From NCBI RefSeq assembly GCF_002379585.1, contig NZ_DFUE01000040.1:33714-91124 (forward strand): a stretch of 57,411 nt of DNA, written 5' to 3'. Of this stretch, positions 7,720 to 16,451 are shown piece by piece. Position 1 is the stretch's first letter, and the number at the start of each line of letters is the position of its first letter. Source of the stretch: Pseudomonas sp. UBA4194. GTDB taxonomy: Bacteria > Pseudomonadota > Gammaproteobacteria > Pseudomonadales > Pseudomonadaceae. A program made the position numbers and the translations under genes. The notes below the pieces were generated by a model. That model was not told the DNA's origin, did not search any database, and saw only the letters and a program-made list of their open reading frames with translations.

Positions 7720-9326
7720 GGTGCTCGTCGGCCTGGGATGGCTTGGAGGAGCTCTTGGGTGTAGCGATCCTGGGGGTGCTCCAGTACCTGGGCCGCTGGG
7801 CCTTGTTCCAGCACTTGGCCTTGACGCAACACCACCACCTGATGCGCCAGGCTGGCGACGACCGCCAGGTCGTGGGACACCAGCACATAGGCAATCCCCA
7901 ACTGCGTCTGCAAGCCGCGCAGCAGGTCCAGGATCTGTGCCTGTACCGACACGTCCAGTGCCGACACTGGTTCATCCAGCAGCAACAGGTCCGGCTTGAG
8001 CGCCAGGGCGCGGGCGATTGCGACCCGTTGGCGCTGACCGCCCGACAGCTCTCGGGGCAGGCGGTCGAGAAAGCTGGCGGGCAGTTGCACCTGCTCCATC
8101 AACTGGCGTGCCCGTTGCTCCAGCTCCCGGCCTTTGGCCAGGCCGAACGACACCAGAGGCTCGACCACGCTTTGAAAAATGGTAAAGCGCGGGTCCAGCG
8201 CCGAGAACGGATTCTGCTGCACCAACTGCATACGCTGGCGCAGCGGCCTGAAATCACCCCAGCTCAAGCCGTTGAGGTCCTGACCGTCGAAGCGCACACG
8301 CCCTTCACTGGGCTGCTCCAGGCCCAGAGCGATGCGCAGACTGGTGCTCTTGCCTGAGCCCGATTCGCCGACAATGGCCAGGGTCTGGCCGTGATACACC
8401 TGAAAATCCAGCCCCTGCAGTGCCTGGAAACTGCCGGCCTGGCCCTTGTGCCGTGGCAATTGAAAGCGCTTGCCTACCTGCTCGAAGCTCAACAGGGGCG
8501 ATGCTGCAGTGGCGATGTAGGGTGCCGGTCGCTTACCTGTGGCAAACGCCGGGGCCGCCGCCAGCAAGGCGCGCGTGTAGGGTTGGCTCGGTGCCGACAA
8601 CACCTGACGCGCCGGGCCCTGTTCCACCCGCTCGCCACCGCGCATCACCAACACCCGGTCGGCCCTGTCGGCGGCAACACCCAGGTCGTGGGTGATGATC
8701 AACAGCGAAATGCCGCGGGCTTTGACCAATTGCTCGAGGTGATCGAGGATGCGTTTCTGCACGGTCACATCCAGCGCACTGGTGGGCTCGTCGGCGATGA
8801 TGACCTGCGGGTTGCCGGCCAGGGCGATGGCAATCAACACCCGCTGGCGCATGCCGCCGGACAGCTCGTGGGGGTACTGGCGGGCGCGCAGTTCGGGGTT
8901 GTCCAGCCCCACCTGTTCGAGCAGCTCCAGCACGTCGGCATCCAGTGCGGGATACCGACGGCCATGGGCCTGCACCAGGCTCTCGCCGATCTGCCGGCCC
9001 ACGCTCAGGGTGGGGTTGAGGCTGACCATCGGGTCCTGGGGTACCAGGCCGATCACCCGGCCGCGCAGTTGGCGCTTGATGCGTTCGCTGGCGTGGCTGA
9101 TGTCCTGGCCGCCCACGTTCAGGCTGCCACTGTCGATCCGCGCGCTACTGGGCAATAGGCCCAGCAGGGCACTGGCCAGGGTGGTCTTGCCCGAGCCCGA
9201 TTCGCCGACGATAGCCAGCGTCTCGCCCGCCGCCAGATCGAACGAGAGCCCACGCACCGCCTGGGTGATGCGCTGGCCGCTGTGGTAACTGACGTGGAGG
9301 TCGCGGACCTCGATCAAGTGGCTCAT
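7704..9326 (-). CDS. ABC importer ATPase with two fused nucleotide-binding domains
   Basis: A 540-residue cytoplasmic ATPase of the dipeptide/oligopeptide importer class with DppD- and DppF-like domains fused. Domain 1 has Walker A GESGSGKTT (41-49), signature LSGGMRQR (155-162) and Walker B IIADEP (176-181). Domain 2 has Walker A GESGSGKST (320-328), signature LSGGQRQR (427-434) and Walker B LLLDEP (447-452). It powers the two permeases encoded just upstream; its ATG overlaps the permease stop by 4 bp (ATGA), so they are translationally coupled. The start at 9326 has GGAG upstream; a longer frame from 9605 is only an extension over the permease gene. It has no Cys and 6 Met. The last residues are encoded inside a REP arm. 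Confidence 0.93.
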   Translation of the reverse strand: MSHLIEVRDLHVSYHSGQRITQAVRGLSFDLAAGETLAIVGESGSGKTTLASALLGLLPSSARIDSGSLNVGGQDISHASERIKRQLRGRVIGLVPQDPMVSLNPTLSVGRQIGESLVQAHGRRYPALDADVLELLEQVGLDNPELRARQYPHELSGGMRQRVLIAIALAGNPQVIIADEPTSALDVTVQKRILDHLEQLVKARGISLLIITHDLGVAADRADRVLVMRGGERVEQGPARQVLSAPSQPYTRALLAAAPAFATGKRPAPYIATAASPLLSFEQVGKRFQLPRHKGQAGSFQALQGLDFQVYHGQTLAIVGESGSGKSTSLRIALGLEQPSEGRVRFDGQDLNGLSWGDFRPLRQRMQLVQQNPFSALDPRFTIFQSVVEPLVSFGLAKGRELEQRARQLMEQVQLPASFLDRLPRELSGGQRQRVAIARALALKPDLLLLDEPVSALDVSVQAQILDLLRGLQTQLGIAYVLVSHDLAVVASLAHQVVVLRQGQVLEQGPAAQVLEHPQDRYTQELLQAIPGRRAPVAAA

Positions 9327-10240
9327 CGCTGAATCTCCTCGAAGGTGCGAGCAATGTGGTTGAGGCTGAACACCACCAGCACCAGGAACAAGCCCGGCAA
9401 CAGCGACACCCAGGGCGCGGTGATAAGGAAATGGCGGCCGTTGGCGATCAGGGTGCCCCACTCGGCGGCCGGTGGCGCTGCACCGAAGCCCAGAAAACTC
9501 AAACCTGCGGTGGCCAGGATCGCCGCGCCGAAATCCAGGGTGGCCAGCACCATCACCGGCCCCCAGGCATTGGGCAGCACGTGGCGCAGCAGGGTCCGCG
9601 TCCAACTGGCGCCGCCCAGGCGTGCGGCTTCGACGTAGGGCAGGGTCTTGATGCGCAACACTTCGGCGCGGGTGGTGCGGGCAAAGCCGGGAATGATGCC
9701 CACCCCGACCGCCACGGCCACGGGCACGGTACCGAAGCCGATGGCGGTGACGATCGCCAGCGCCAGCAGCAGGCCGGGCAGTGCCAGCAGGACATCGATC
9801 ACCCGCATGATCAGCGCATCGATTCGCCCGCCAATGAAGCCGGCGACGATGCCCAGGCCCAACCCACTGAACAGCGCCAGACCGACCGCCAGCAAGGCTG
9901 CCTGCACCGACAGCCGGGCACCGTAAAGCACTCGGGTGTACAGGTCCCGACCCAGCTCATCGGTCCCGAACCAATGGCTGGCGCCCGGCGGCAACAGTTT
10001 GGCCGAGGGCAGGGTCGCGTACGGGTCGTAGTGGCTGAACACCCCCGGCAACAGGGCGGCAATCAGCGTCAGCAGCACCATCAGCGTGGCGAGCATGAAG
10101 CCCGGCCGGCGCAGCAACGGCGCGGTCTGCTCGACCATACGTTGCCAGCGACTGCGCGGCCGCCATTGGGCTGGGACAGGGGCAGCGGTCGTGCTACTGG
10201 TATCGAAAGAGGAGGCAAGGCTGCGGTCGGATGCGCTCAT
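9323..10240 (-). CDS. ABC importer permease, DppC-like
   Basis: A 305-residue inner-membrane permease of the peptide/nickel importer class. An N-terminal cytoplasmic tail (about 45 residues) precedes TM1 (MLATLMVLLTLIAALLPG), then the periplasmic loop with the DppC hallmark HWFGTDELGRDLYTRVLYGAR, and the coupling-helix region EAARLGGASWTRTLLRHVLPNAWGP (EAA loop), which docks on the ATPase. It pairs with the DppB-like permease encoded 3 bp upstream and overlaps the ATPase gene by 4 bp. No Cys, 6 Met. Confidence 0.92.
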   Translation of the reverse strand: MSASDRSLASSFDTSSTTAAPVPAQWRPRSRWQRMVEQTAPLLRRPGFMLATLMVLLTLIAALLPGVFSHYDPYATLPSAKLLPPGASHWFGTDELGRDLYTRVLYGARLSVQAALLAVGLALFSGLGLGIVAGFIGGRIDALIMRVIDVLLALPGLLLALAIVTAIGFGTVPVAVAVGVGIIPGFARTTRAEVLRIKTLPYVEAARLGGASWTRTLLRHVLPNAWGPVMVLATLDFGAAILATAGLSFLGFGAAPPAAEWGTLIANGRHFLITAPWVSLLPGLFLVLVVFSLNHIARTFEEIQR

Positions 10241-10243
10241 GGT

Positions 10244-11194
10244 TCAGGCCACCTTTGGTGTATGGGTGATACGCGGGTCGAGGATCGGGTACAGCAGGTC
10301 GACCAGCAGATTGATCAGCACGAACGCTGCGGCCGACACGGTGACCACCGCCAGCACCAGCGGGATGTCCTGGCGCAATACAGCTTCCTGCACCAGTCGG
10401 CCGACGCCGTTGCGCGAGAAAATGGTTTCCACCAGCACCGCGCCGGAGACCGTGTTGCCCACCTGCAGGCCGATCAAGGTCAGCAACGGCAGCGCCGCGT
10501 TACGCAGGCCATGGCGAGCTTGCACCTGGGCGCGGCTCAGGCCCTTGGCGTAGGCGGTGACGATATAGGGCTCGCGCCATACGTCCTGAAAGCCGCGCTG
10601 CAGCACCTGGGCGTACACCGCGGCGCTGGGAATGGCCAGGGTGATGGCCGGCAGCACCACACTGGCAACCCCTTGGCTGCCGGTGGCCGGGAACCAGCCC
10701 AGGGTGAAGGCGAATACCTGAATCAGCAGCAGGCCCATCCAGAACACCGGGATCGAGAAGCCCAGCGCCGGCAACCGCGCCAGCGCCACCTTGAGCGGCT
10801 GCCAGCGCACGTAGGCAGCCAGGTACGCCAGCCCCACGCCACCCAGCAGCGACAACACGATGGCCGAGCCGGCCAGGGCCAGGGTTTGCGGCAGGCGTTC
10901 GGCCAGAATGGCGGTGACCGGGCGATTGAGCGTCAACGACTGGCCGAGGTCGCCATGCAGCACGCCCCAGAGCAGTTGGAAGTAGCGCTCGAACAGGCCC
11001 TGATCCAGGCCGTAGTAGTGGCGGGCCTTGGCCAGTTGCTCGGCCGACAGCGCGTCAATCTCCATGCCGGAGGCGCTGAGCATGATGCTCAACGGATCAC
11101 CCGGCAGCAGGTAGAGAATGAAATAGGTAATGCTGTAGGCGCCCCACAGCACCAACAAGGCCTGGGCAATCCGGCCGAGCAGGTAGCGGCTCAT
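10244..11194 (-). CDS. ABC importer permease, DppB-like
   Basis: A 316-residue inner-membrane permease. The N-terminus (MSRYLLGRIAQALLVLWGAYSI) and following periplasmic insert with ARHYYGLDQGLFERYFQLL are typical of DppB/OppB. The EAA-type loop is TAYAKGLSRAQVQARHGLRNAALPLLTLIG, and the ending LLYPILDPRI is diagnostic of the family. It overlaps the stop of the binding-protein gene by 4 bp, so it belongs to one transcription unit. Probable partners are the DppC-like permease and the fused ATPase. No Cys, 4 Met. Confidence 0.92.
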   Translation of the reverse strand: MSRYLLGRIAQALLVLWGAYSITYFILYLLPGDPLSIMLSASGMEIDALSAEQLAKARHYYGLDQGLFERYFQLLWGVLHGDLGQSLTLNRPVTAILAERLPQTLALAGSAIVLSLLGGVGLAYLAAYVRWQPLKVALARLPALGFSIPVFWMGLLLIQVFAFTLGWFPATGSQGVASVVLPAITLAIPSAAVYAQVLQRGFQDVWREPYIVTAYAKGLSRAQVQARHGLRNAALPLLTLIGLQVGNTVSGAVLVETIFSRNGVGRLVQEAVLRQDIPLVLAVVTVSAAAFVLINLLVDLLYPILDPRITHTPKVA

Positions 11195-12819
11195 GGTTTG
11201 ACCTCGATATCGTTGAGGAAGGCAAAGCCTTCGGCGCTCCAGCGGAAGTTGTGCACCTTGGCCGAGGTGGCTGCCTGCCAGACTCGCTCATACACCGGGA
11301 TCGCCGAGGCCCGATCGATCAGCAGATCCTGCAGTTCGCCATAGGCTTGCGCGCGCTGGTCGCTGGCCGTTGCGGTCAGCCCGGTGTCGAAAAGGGTCTG
11401 GGCCTTGGCCAGCGTGGCCGGGGTGTAGATATTGGTGGCCAGGGTCGAGCTGTTGGCGCTGCGCGGATCGAGGATGGTCTGCAGAATGATCGGATCGGCG
11501 CGGGTCATGTAGTTGTAGGTCAGGTCATAGTTGCCGTTGGCATTGGCGGCCGCCCACTCGGCTTTGGTCTGGACCTTGAGCTGCAGATCGATGCCCACTT
11601 TGCGCAGTTGATCCTGGATCAGCACGTCACCGGCGGTTTCTCGCTCGGCGATGTTGTAGGTCAGGCTCAGGCGTTTGCCGTCCTTGTAGCGATAGCCATC
11701 GGGGCCTGGCGCCCAGCCGGCCTTGCCCAGAAGCTGTGTGGCCGTTTCGGGGCGGTAGTCGAGCTTGTGACCCTGGCTGCGGAGGTAGGGTGTGGTGATG
11801 TCGTACACGCCGTCGACCACCGGGAACGCGGGGTTGTAGACGGTGGCGGCGTAGCTCTTGCGGTCGATGGCCGCCTGGATGGCCTGGCGTACGTCTTCGT
11901 CGGCCAGGATGCGGTTGCCGCGGGTGTTGGGGTACAGGTTCCAGGCGGGCCCTGGCAGGGAGCGGCTTTGAATGGTGGCCTGGCGGCTTTGCAGCAGCTG
12001 GGTGTCGACTTCGGAGAACGGCGCCCGCGGCCAGAGGATGTCGACCTGACCTTGCAGGAACAGCCCGTTGCGGACGCTTTCCTCCGGTACGTAGCTCACC
12101 TCGATGCTGTCCAGGTGCGACTCGCCCTTGTTCTGCACGTTGGCCGAGGCCCACGCGTAGCCGCTGCGTTTGACCAGTTTCAGGCCGGTTTCGGGGGTGT
12201 AGTGTTCGAGCACGAATGGACCGCTGCCGATGATCGCCCCCAGCGAGCGTTCCTTGGCACTGTGGCGGTAGCTCTCGGGCGCCAGGATGGCCAGGTTGGT
12301 GGTCGAGGTGGCCTGAAGGAAACCGGCATTGGGCCGCGCCAGGACAATCTTGACGGTCTGCGGGTCGATGATTTCGGCGTGGTCGTAACCGGCCAGGTAG
12401 GTGGCGCCGAAGGTGGCCGGCAGTTCACTGGCGAAAGCCTTGTTGCTGTCGAAGGCGGTCTTCACGGCCTGGGCATCGAAGGCTTCGCCGTTGCTGAAGG
12501 TGACGCCTTTGCGCAGGTGAAAGGTGTACTCACGGGCGTTGTCGCTGATAGTCCAGCTGTCGGCAAGCCAGGGGATGATCTTGCCGGTTTGCGGGTCTTG
12601 GTCGGTGAGTGATTCGACGACGTTGCGCAGCACGACGCGGTGTTCGAGCCAGTAGACCTGGAATGGGTCGAGGCTGACCAGTTGCGTGTTGTCGCCGAAG
12701 AAAGCGATTTTCAGGGTGCTGGCGGCGTTGGCGTCGGCATCGCTGGGTGAGCAGCCCGGCAAGGTCAGGCCCAGGGCCATCAGGATGGCCGCGCTGGCCA
12801 GGGTGCGTTGGAATTTCAT
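11191..12819 (-). CDS. ABC importer substrate-binding lipoprotein (family 5)
   Basis: A 542-residue periplasmic binding lipoprotein of the peptide/nickel/opine family. The signal peptide ends at lipobox LPGC with Cys23, then a Ser/Asp/Ala linker. Family 5 marks include REYTFHLRKGVTFSNGEAFDA and a C-terminal TSAKVHNFRWSAEGF. The mature protein contains only the lipidated Cys and one Met. It sits between the TonB receptor gene (45 bp upstream) and the permeases, so it likely receives a ligand brought across the outer membrane by that receptor. The substrate cannot be read from sequence; the neighbouring monooxygenases point to an organosulfur compound rather than a nutritional peptide. Confidence 0.92.
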   Translation of the reverse strand: MKFQRTLASAAILMALGLTLPGCSPSDADANAASTLKIAFFGDNTQLVSLDPFQVYWLEHRVVLRNVVESLTDQDPQTGKIIPWLADSWTISDNAREYTFHLRKGVTFSNGEAFDAQAVKTAFDSNKAFASELPATFGATYLAGYDHAEIIDPQTVKIVLARPNAGFLQATSTTNLAILAPESYRHSAKERSLGAIIGSGPFVLEHYTPETGLKLVKRSGYAWASANVQNKGESHLDSIEVSYVPEESVRNGLFLQGQVDILWPRAPFSEVDTQLLQSRQATIQSRSLPGPAWNLYPNTRGNRILADEDVRQAIQAAIDRKSYAATVYNPAFPVVDGVYDITTPYLRSQGHKLDYRPETATQLLGKAGWAPGPDGYRYKDGKRLSLTYNIAERETAGDVLIQDQLRKVGIDLQLKVQTKAEWAAANANGNYDLTYNYMTRADPIILQTILDPRSANSSTLATNIYTPATLAKAQTLFDTGLTATASDQRAQAYGELQDLLIDRASAIPVYERVWQAATSAKVHNFRWSAEGFAFLNDIEVKP

Positions 12820-12864
12820 GGGTGTTCCCTTAGTTGAAATGTGTGTTGTGTGCAGCGGCCATCC

Positions 12865-15297
12865 TCAAAAATCGTATGCAATCTTGCTGTACCAATACCC
12901 ACCCCCGGGGTAGAACGGCGGGTTGCCGTAGGCCGCCAGGCCGAGGTTGCTGTACACCGCGTTCTTGTCCGGACGCTTGTCGAAGATGTTGGTACCGCCC
13001 ACGCTCACCGTCAGTTGGTCGAAGAAGGTGTAGGCGATGTCCAGATCGGTAATCCACTTGGCGCCGAAGCTGCGATCCCCGCTGGGGTTCACTGCCAGGG
13101 TTTTCACCGCGCCATAGCGCGTGGTCTGCAGGTTTACCGCCAGGTCAGCGACTTTCCAGTTGGCACCCAGGATCCACTTGGTTTTCGGGCTGGCCTCGGT
13201 CAGGTCGCCTTCGCGATCCCGACCCACCAGGTTGATCCCCGATCCGGCCAGGCTCGCGGGCGTATCGCGCACGCCTTCGACGGTGGTCTTGTTCCAGTTG
13301 AAGGCCAGGCTCCAGCGAATGTCGCCGTAGTTGTCGAAGGGCGTGGTGTGGTCGGCGACGATGTCCAGGCCGCGGGTGCGGGTATCGAAGGCGTTGGTGT
13401 AGTAGTTGACCCAAGTGCCGCTGGCCACGCCCTGAGATTGCAGGATGTCGGTGATCACCCCGTTGCCACGGTCGTAGATATTGCTGGTCAGGGTGATGCG
13501 GTCATCGATGTCGATCAGGTAGGCGTCGGCGGTGATGCTGGTGCGCGGCGCGGGTTGCCAGGTCAGCCCCAGGCCCAGGTTGCGGGATTTCTCGGGCTTG
13601 AGGTCGTCGCCACCTAGGGCCTTGGCCAGATCGCTACCCGAAGGCGTCAGCCGGGTCACGGCCGGCACCACGTTGCCGTTGGCGTCGGTGTTGACCCGGT
13701 TGTCAGCCACGGTGTAGCCGATCTGGGTCAGTGACGGCGCGCGGAAACCGGTGCCGACCGTGCCGCGTACGGCCACGGTGTCGGTCAGCTCGTAGCGCGA
13801 GTTGACCTTGAGGCCGAAGGTATTGCCCGAATCGTCGTCGTAGTGCTCCACGCGCCCGGCCACGTCCAGAAACCAACGGTCGGTGAGGTCGAAGCCCAGG
13901 TCCAGGTAGCCGGCGTAGTTGTTGCGGATCAGGCTGACTTCGTCCTCGGGGCGGATGGTCACCGCGGCCTGGGCGCCGGTGGCGGCGGGGTAGGTGCCGG
14001 TGATATAGGCCTCAGGGTCGCCGGCGAACGTGCTGAAACGTTCCCAGCGATGCTCCAGGCCCGCCGACACCTGTACCGGTGACGTCAGGTTGAACAAGCT
14101 GTCGTAGCGGCGGGTGAGGTCGAAGTTGTTCACCCACTGCTCGAAGCGAAAGGTCGCCAGGTTGTCGAACTTGGTGGGCGAGGCAGTGCCCAGCGAAGGG
14201 TTGATGTTGAGGTCGCTGGAATGGTGGACGTTGTTGCGCCCGTAGGTGGTGCTCAGGTCCCAGTTCCACTCGGCCAGCTCGCCCTTGCCGCCAAACAGGA
14301 ACTGGTAGTCGCGATCCTTGATGTTGTTCAGCGGGTAGTAGCCGTCGGGGAATACTTCGGGAACCGATGCGGTGCCGGTGGGCAGACGAAAATAGTTGGC
14401 GGCTTCGGCATCGCGTTCGCCGTAGGTCGAGTAGGAATACAGGGTCAGGTTGTCCAGCGGCAACTGGGCGTTGTAGGCCAGGTTGAATGCCTTGAGGTCG
14501 GGATCGCCGTTCTTGATCGCAACGCGGTCCCAGGCGGCTTCCTTGATGGGGTCGCTGAACGCCCGGACGCTGCTGTCGGCCTTGCCGTTCCAGGAGGCAT
14601 CGCCACGCCGCCGGGCGTCGGCGGCCAGGTGCACGAAACCGCCGTCGCCGAGAGCGAAGCCCTGGTCGCCGGCAAACTTGATGGTTTCCCCTTCGCCGGA
14701 ATAGAGCTTGCCGTAGCTGCTCTCGACGTGGCCCCCGGAGGCGCCGGTCTTGAGGATGATGTTGATCACGCCGGCGACGGCGTCCGAGCCGTATTGAGCC
14801 GCGGCGCTGTCCTTGAGCACTTCGATGTGATCCACGGCGCTGACCGGAATCAGATCGATGTCCACCGCATTGGCGCCACTGTTGTCGACGTTGCCGCGTT
14901 GGCCGACGGCGCCATTGTGGCGGCGTTTGCCGTTGACCAGCACCAGCGTGTAGGCCGGGCCCAGGCTTCGGTTGCTCAGGGGTCGGGTGACCGAGTTGTA
15001 GCCGGCGATGTTGGTGCCGAAGTTGAACGACGGCAGCAGCTTGGAGATGGCTTCGGAGAGTTCTGCGCGACCGGTCTTGAGTAGCTGATCGCTATTGATC
15101 ACATCGATGGGCGCGGGGCTGTCGGCAACGGTACGTTGCTGGCCACGCACGCCGGTGGAGATCACAGTGACTGTGCCCAGGGTGGCACCCTCGGTAGCGG
15201 CCTGGGCCTTGGGCGTGAACTCGCCCAGCAGCAGCGCGCAACTGATCGCACCGAGCAGGAAGGTCTTGTGGGAACGAGGGTAGAAAGTGTCTGGCAT
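12865..15297 (-). CDS. TonB-dependent outer-membrane receptor, Met- and Cys-free when mature
   Basis: An 810-residue TonB-dependent transporter. A signal peptide ends near TPKAQA (about residue 33); a plausible TonB-box region GTVTVIS follows, then the plug with VNGKRRHNGA, IEVLKDSAAAQYGSDAVAGVINI and INIILKTG motifs, then a 22-strand-type barrel ending in the outer-membrane terminal Phe (SKIAYDF). By eye the only Met is the initiator and the only Cys lies in the signal peptide, so the mature protein appears to lack sulfur amino acids entirely. It imports a ligand into the periplasm using TonB/ExbBD energy. It is encoded upstream of the binding lipoprotein gene and probably cotranscribed with it. 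An AT-rich leader of about 300 bp separates it from the aldolase gene. Confidence 0.93.
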   Translation of the reverse strand: MPDTFYPRSHKTFLLGAISCALLLGEFTPKAQAATEGATLGTVTVISTGVRGQQRTVADSPAPIDVINSDQLLKTGRAELSEAISKLLPSFNFGTNIAGYNSVTRPLSNRSLGPAYTLVLVNGKRRHNGAVGQRGNVDNSGANAVDIDLIPVSAVDHIEVLKDSAAAQYGSDAVAGVINIILKTGASGGHVESSYGKLYSGEGETIKFAGDQGFALGDGGFVHLAADARRRGDASWNGKADSSVRAFSDPIKEAAWDRVAIKNGDPDLKAFNLAYNAQLPLDNLTLYSYSTYGERDAEAANYFRLPTGTASVPEVFPDGYYPLNNIKDRDYQFLFGGKGELAEWNWDLSTTYGRNNVHHSSDLNINPSLGTASPTKFDNLATFRFEQWVNNFDLTRRYDSLFNLTSPVQVSAGLEHRWERFSTFAGDPEAYITGTYPAATGAQAAVTIRPEDEVSLIRNNYAGYLDLGFDLTDRWFLDVAGRVEHYDDDSGNTFGLKVNSRYELTDTVAVRGTVGTGFRAPSLTQIGYTVADNRVNTDANGNVVPAVTRLTPSGSDLAKALGGDDLKPEKSRNLGLGLTWQPAPRTSITADAYLIDIDDRITLTSNIYDRGNGVITDILQSQGVASGTWVNYYTNAFDTRTRGLDIVADHTTPFDNYGDIRWSLAFNWNKTTVEGVRDTPASLAGSGINLVGRDREGDLTEASPKTKWILGANWKVADLAVNLQTTRYGAVKTLAVNPSGDRSFGAKWITDLDIAYTFFDQLTVSVGGTNIFDKRPDKNAVYSNLGLAAYGNPPFYPGGGYWYSKIAYDF

Positions 15298-15394
15298 GTT
15301 GGGCGTGGTCCGTTAGAACTGGCCCTGGCCCTTGGTGCGGGTGCAGGTGGAAAAAGCCTGGCTGATGGGAGAGGAAGGGGAACGATGTCGTCTG

Positions 15395-15500
15395 GTTTTG
15401 ATGGTATTTGTATAAGAAACCAATTGGAAATTCTATTTGGGTATATGAATATTATGTAAATGATGAATATAAAAGTTGGTTTTGATGCGGGTGGAGAATA
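15395..15500 (-). promoter_or_regulatory. AT-rich leader upstream of the TonB receptor gene
   Basis: About 100 bp markedly more AT-rich than the surroundings, 100-200 bp upstream of the receptor start. On the minus strand it holds TATACA (15409-15414) as a possible -10, the palindrome CCAATTGG (15420-15427), and several TATA-like runs. It is a plausible promoter or binding region for the receptor-importer genes; no exact element is certain. Confidence 0.35.
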
Positions 15501-15552
15501 AAAAGTGGGGGGTGGGTAGGGGTTGGGAGGGATGGGTTTTGGGGGGGGCGCA

Positions 15553-15577
15553 TTCGCGGCTGTACGCCGCTCCTACA
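15553..15577. repeat. Family C REP, single copy
   Basis: TTCGCGGCTGTACGCCGCTC followed by CTACA; the same unit recurs as an inverted pair at 45136-45204 and singly at 52699 and, degenerate, at 23843. It lies just downstream of the minus-strand aldolase gene and upstream of the TonB receptor leader. Confidence 0.8.
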
Positions 15578-15603
15578 TAGGGGGCGGCGTATGGGGGAAC
15601 GGG

Positions 15604-16401
15604 TTAGTCGCGGTAATCGGTTCCTTCGCGGTCCAGTTGGCGAATCAATGCATCCCAATGCCGTTGGATGCCTGGATTGCTGCCGTCGATGAACGCCGCG
15701 GTCTGCTGGCGGACTTTCTCGATGGCCGCCTCCGGGGCATGCAGCAGATCGTCATTGCCGCCTGCCTGCGCAGCGATCTGGATATTGCACGCACGCTCAA
15801 GACCATGCAGTTCGCGAAAGGCATGCTCTACGCTGACGCCGCCGGTCAGCAGCCCGTGGTTGCGCAGGATCAGAATGTTGCTCTCACCCAGGTGCTCCAC
15901 CAGTCGCGCCTGCTCGTCCAGGTCCAGCGCTACCCCTTCGTAACTGTGGTAGGCCACGCGGCTGTAGTACACCAGCGCATGTTGGGACAGCGGTAGCAGC
16001 CCGTTCTTCTGCGCCGACACGGCCGCGCCGTCGCGGGTGTGGGTATGCAGCACGGCCTGCAGATCGGGCCGGGCGCGGTGAATGGCGCTGTGGATGACGT
16101 AGCCGGCCTGGTTGATGCCCACGCCCAATGGGTCATCGATGATGGTGCCATCCACGTCCACCTTGACCAGGTTGGAGGCGGTGATTTCATCGAACAGCAA
16201 ACCGAACGAGTTGATCAGGAAGTGCTCTTCCGGCCCCGGTACGCGGGCCGAGAAGTGCGTATAGATATGGTCGGTCCAGCGAAACAGGGCGGCCAGGCGG
16301 TAGGCAGCGGCGAGTTTGACACGCACTTCCCATTCAGCGGCACTGACCCGTTCGCGGGTGGTGCTCTGGTGGGCAGTAGACACAGCGGACAAAGCGGACA
16401 T
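15604..16401 (-). CDS. Class II aldolase/adducin family protein
   Basis: A 265-residue cytosolic protein of the class II aldolase/adducin fold. Metal-binding His are visible in HTHTRDG and in ILRNHGLLTGG, and the N-terminal layout LAAAYRLAALFRWTDHIYTHFSARVPG is typical. Members cleave phosphorylated sugars or act as adducin-like enzymes of unknown reaction; the substrate here is unknown. It contains 1 Cys and only the initiator Met. The start at 16401 is chosen because GAGGAG precedes it; a longer frame to 16530 is unsupported. It lies 50 bp downstream of the SfnB-like oxidoreductase gene. Its place in a sulfur-sparing operon suggests it processes the carbon skeleton left after desulfurisation (inference). 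Confidence 0.88.
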   Translation of the reverse strand: MSALSAVSTAHQSTTRERVSAAEWEVRVKLAAAYRLAALFRWTDHIYTHFSARVPGPEEHFLINSFGLLFDEITASNLVKVDVDGTIIDDPLGVGINQAGYVIHSAIHRARPDLQAVLHTHTRDGAAVSAQKNGLLPLSQHALVYYSRVAYHSYEGVALDLDEQARLVEHLGESNILILRNHGLLTGGVSVEHAFRELHGLERACNIQIAAQAGGNDDLLHAPEAAIEKVRQQTAAFIDGSNPGIQRHWDALIRQLDREGTDYRD

Positions 16402-16451
16402 CGGTTGGCTCCTCGGGCGCGCCAGGGCGCCCTCAAGGTCGAGAATAGGGG

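Noticed and set aside
9356..11344. Plus-strand ORF of 662 codons opposite the ABC permease genes
   Set aside because: Gln/His/Arg-rich translation with no domain, antisense to two clear permeases. A typical high-GC shadow frame.
11191..12819. Nickel- or opine-binding protein
   Set aside because: The family 5 fold covers peptides, nickel and opines, but no His-rich metal site or opine catabolic gene is seen; the sulfur-poor context favours an organosulfur ligand.
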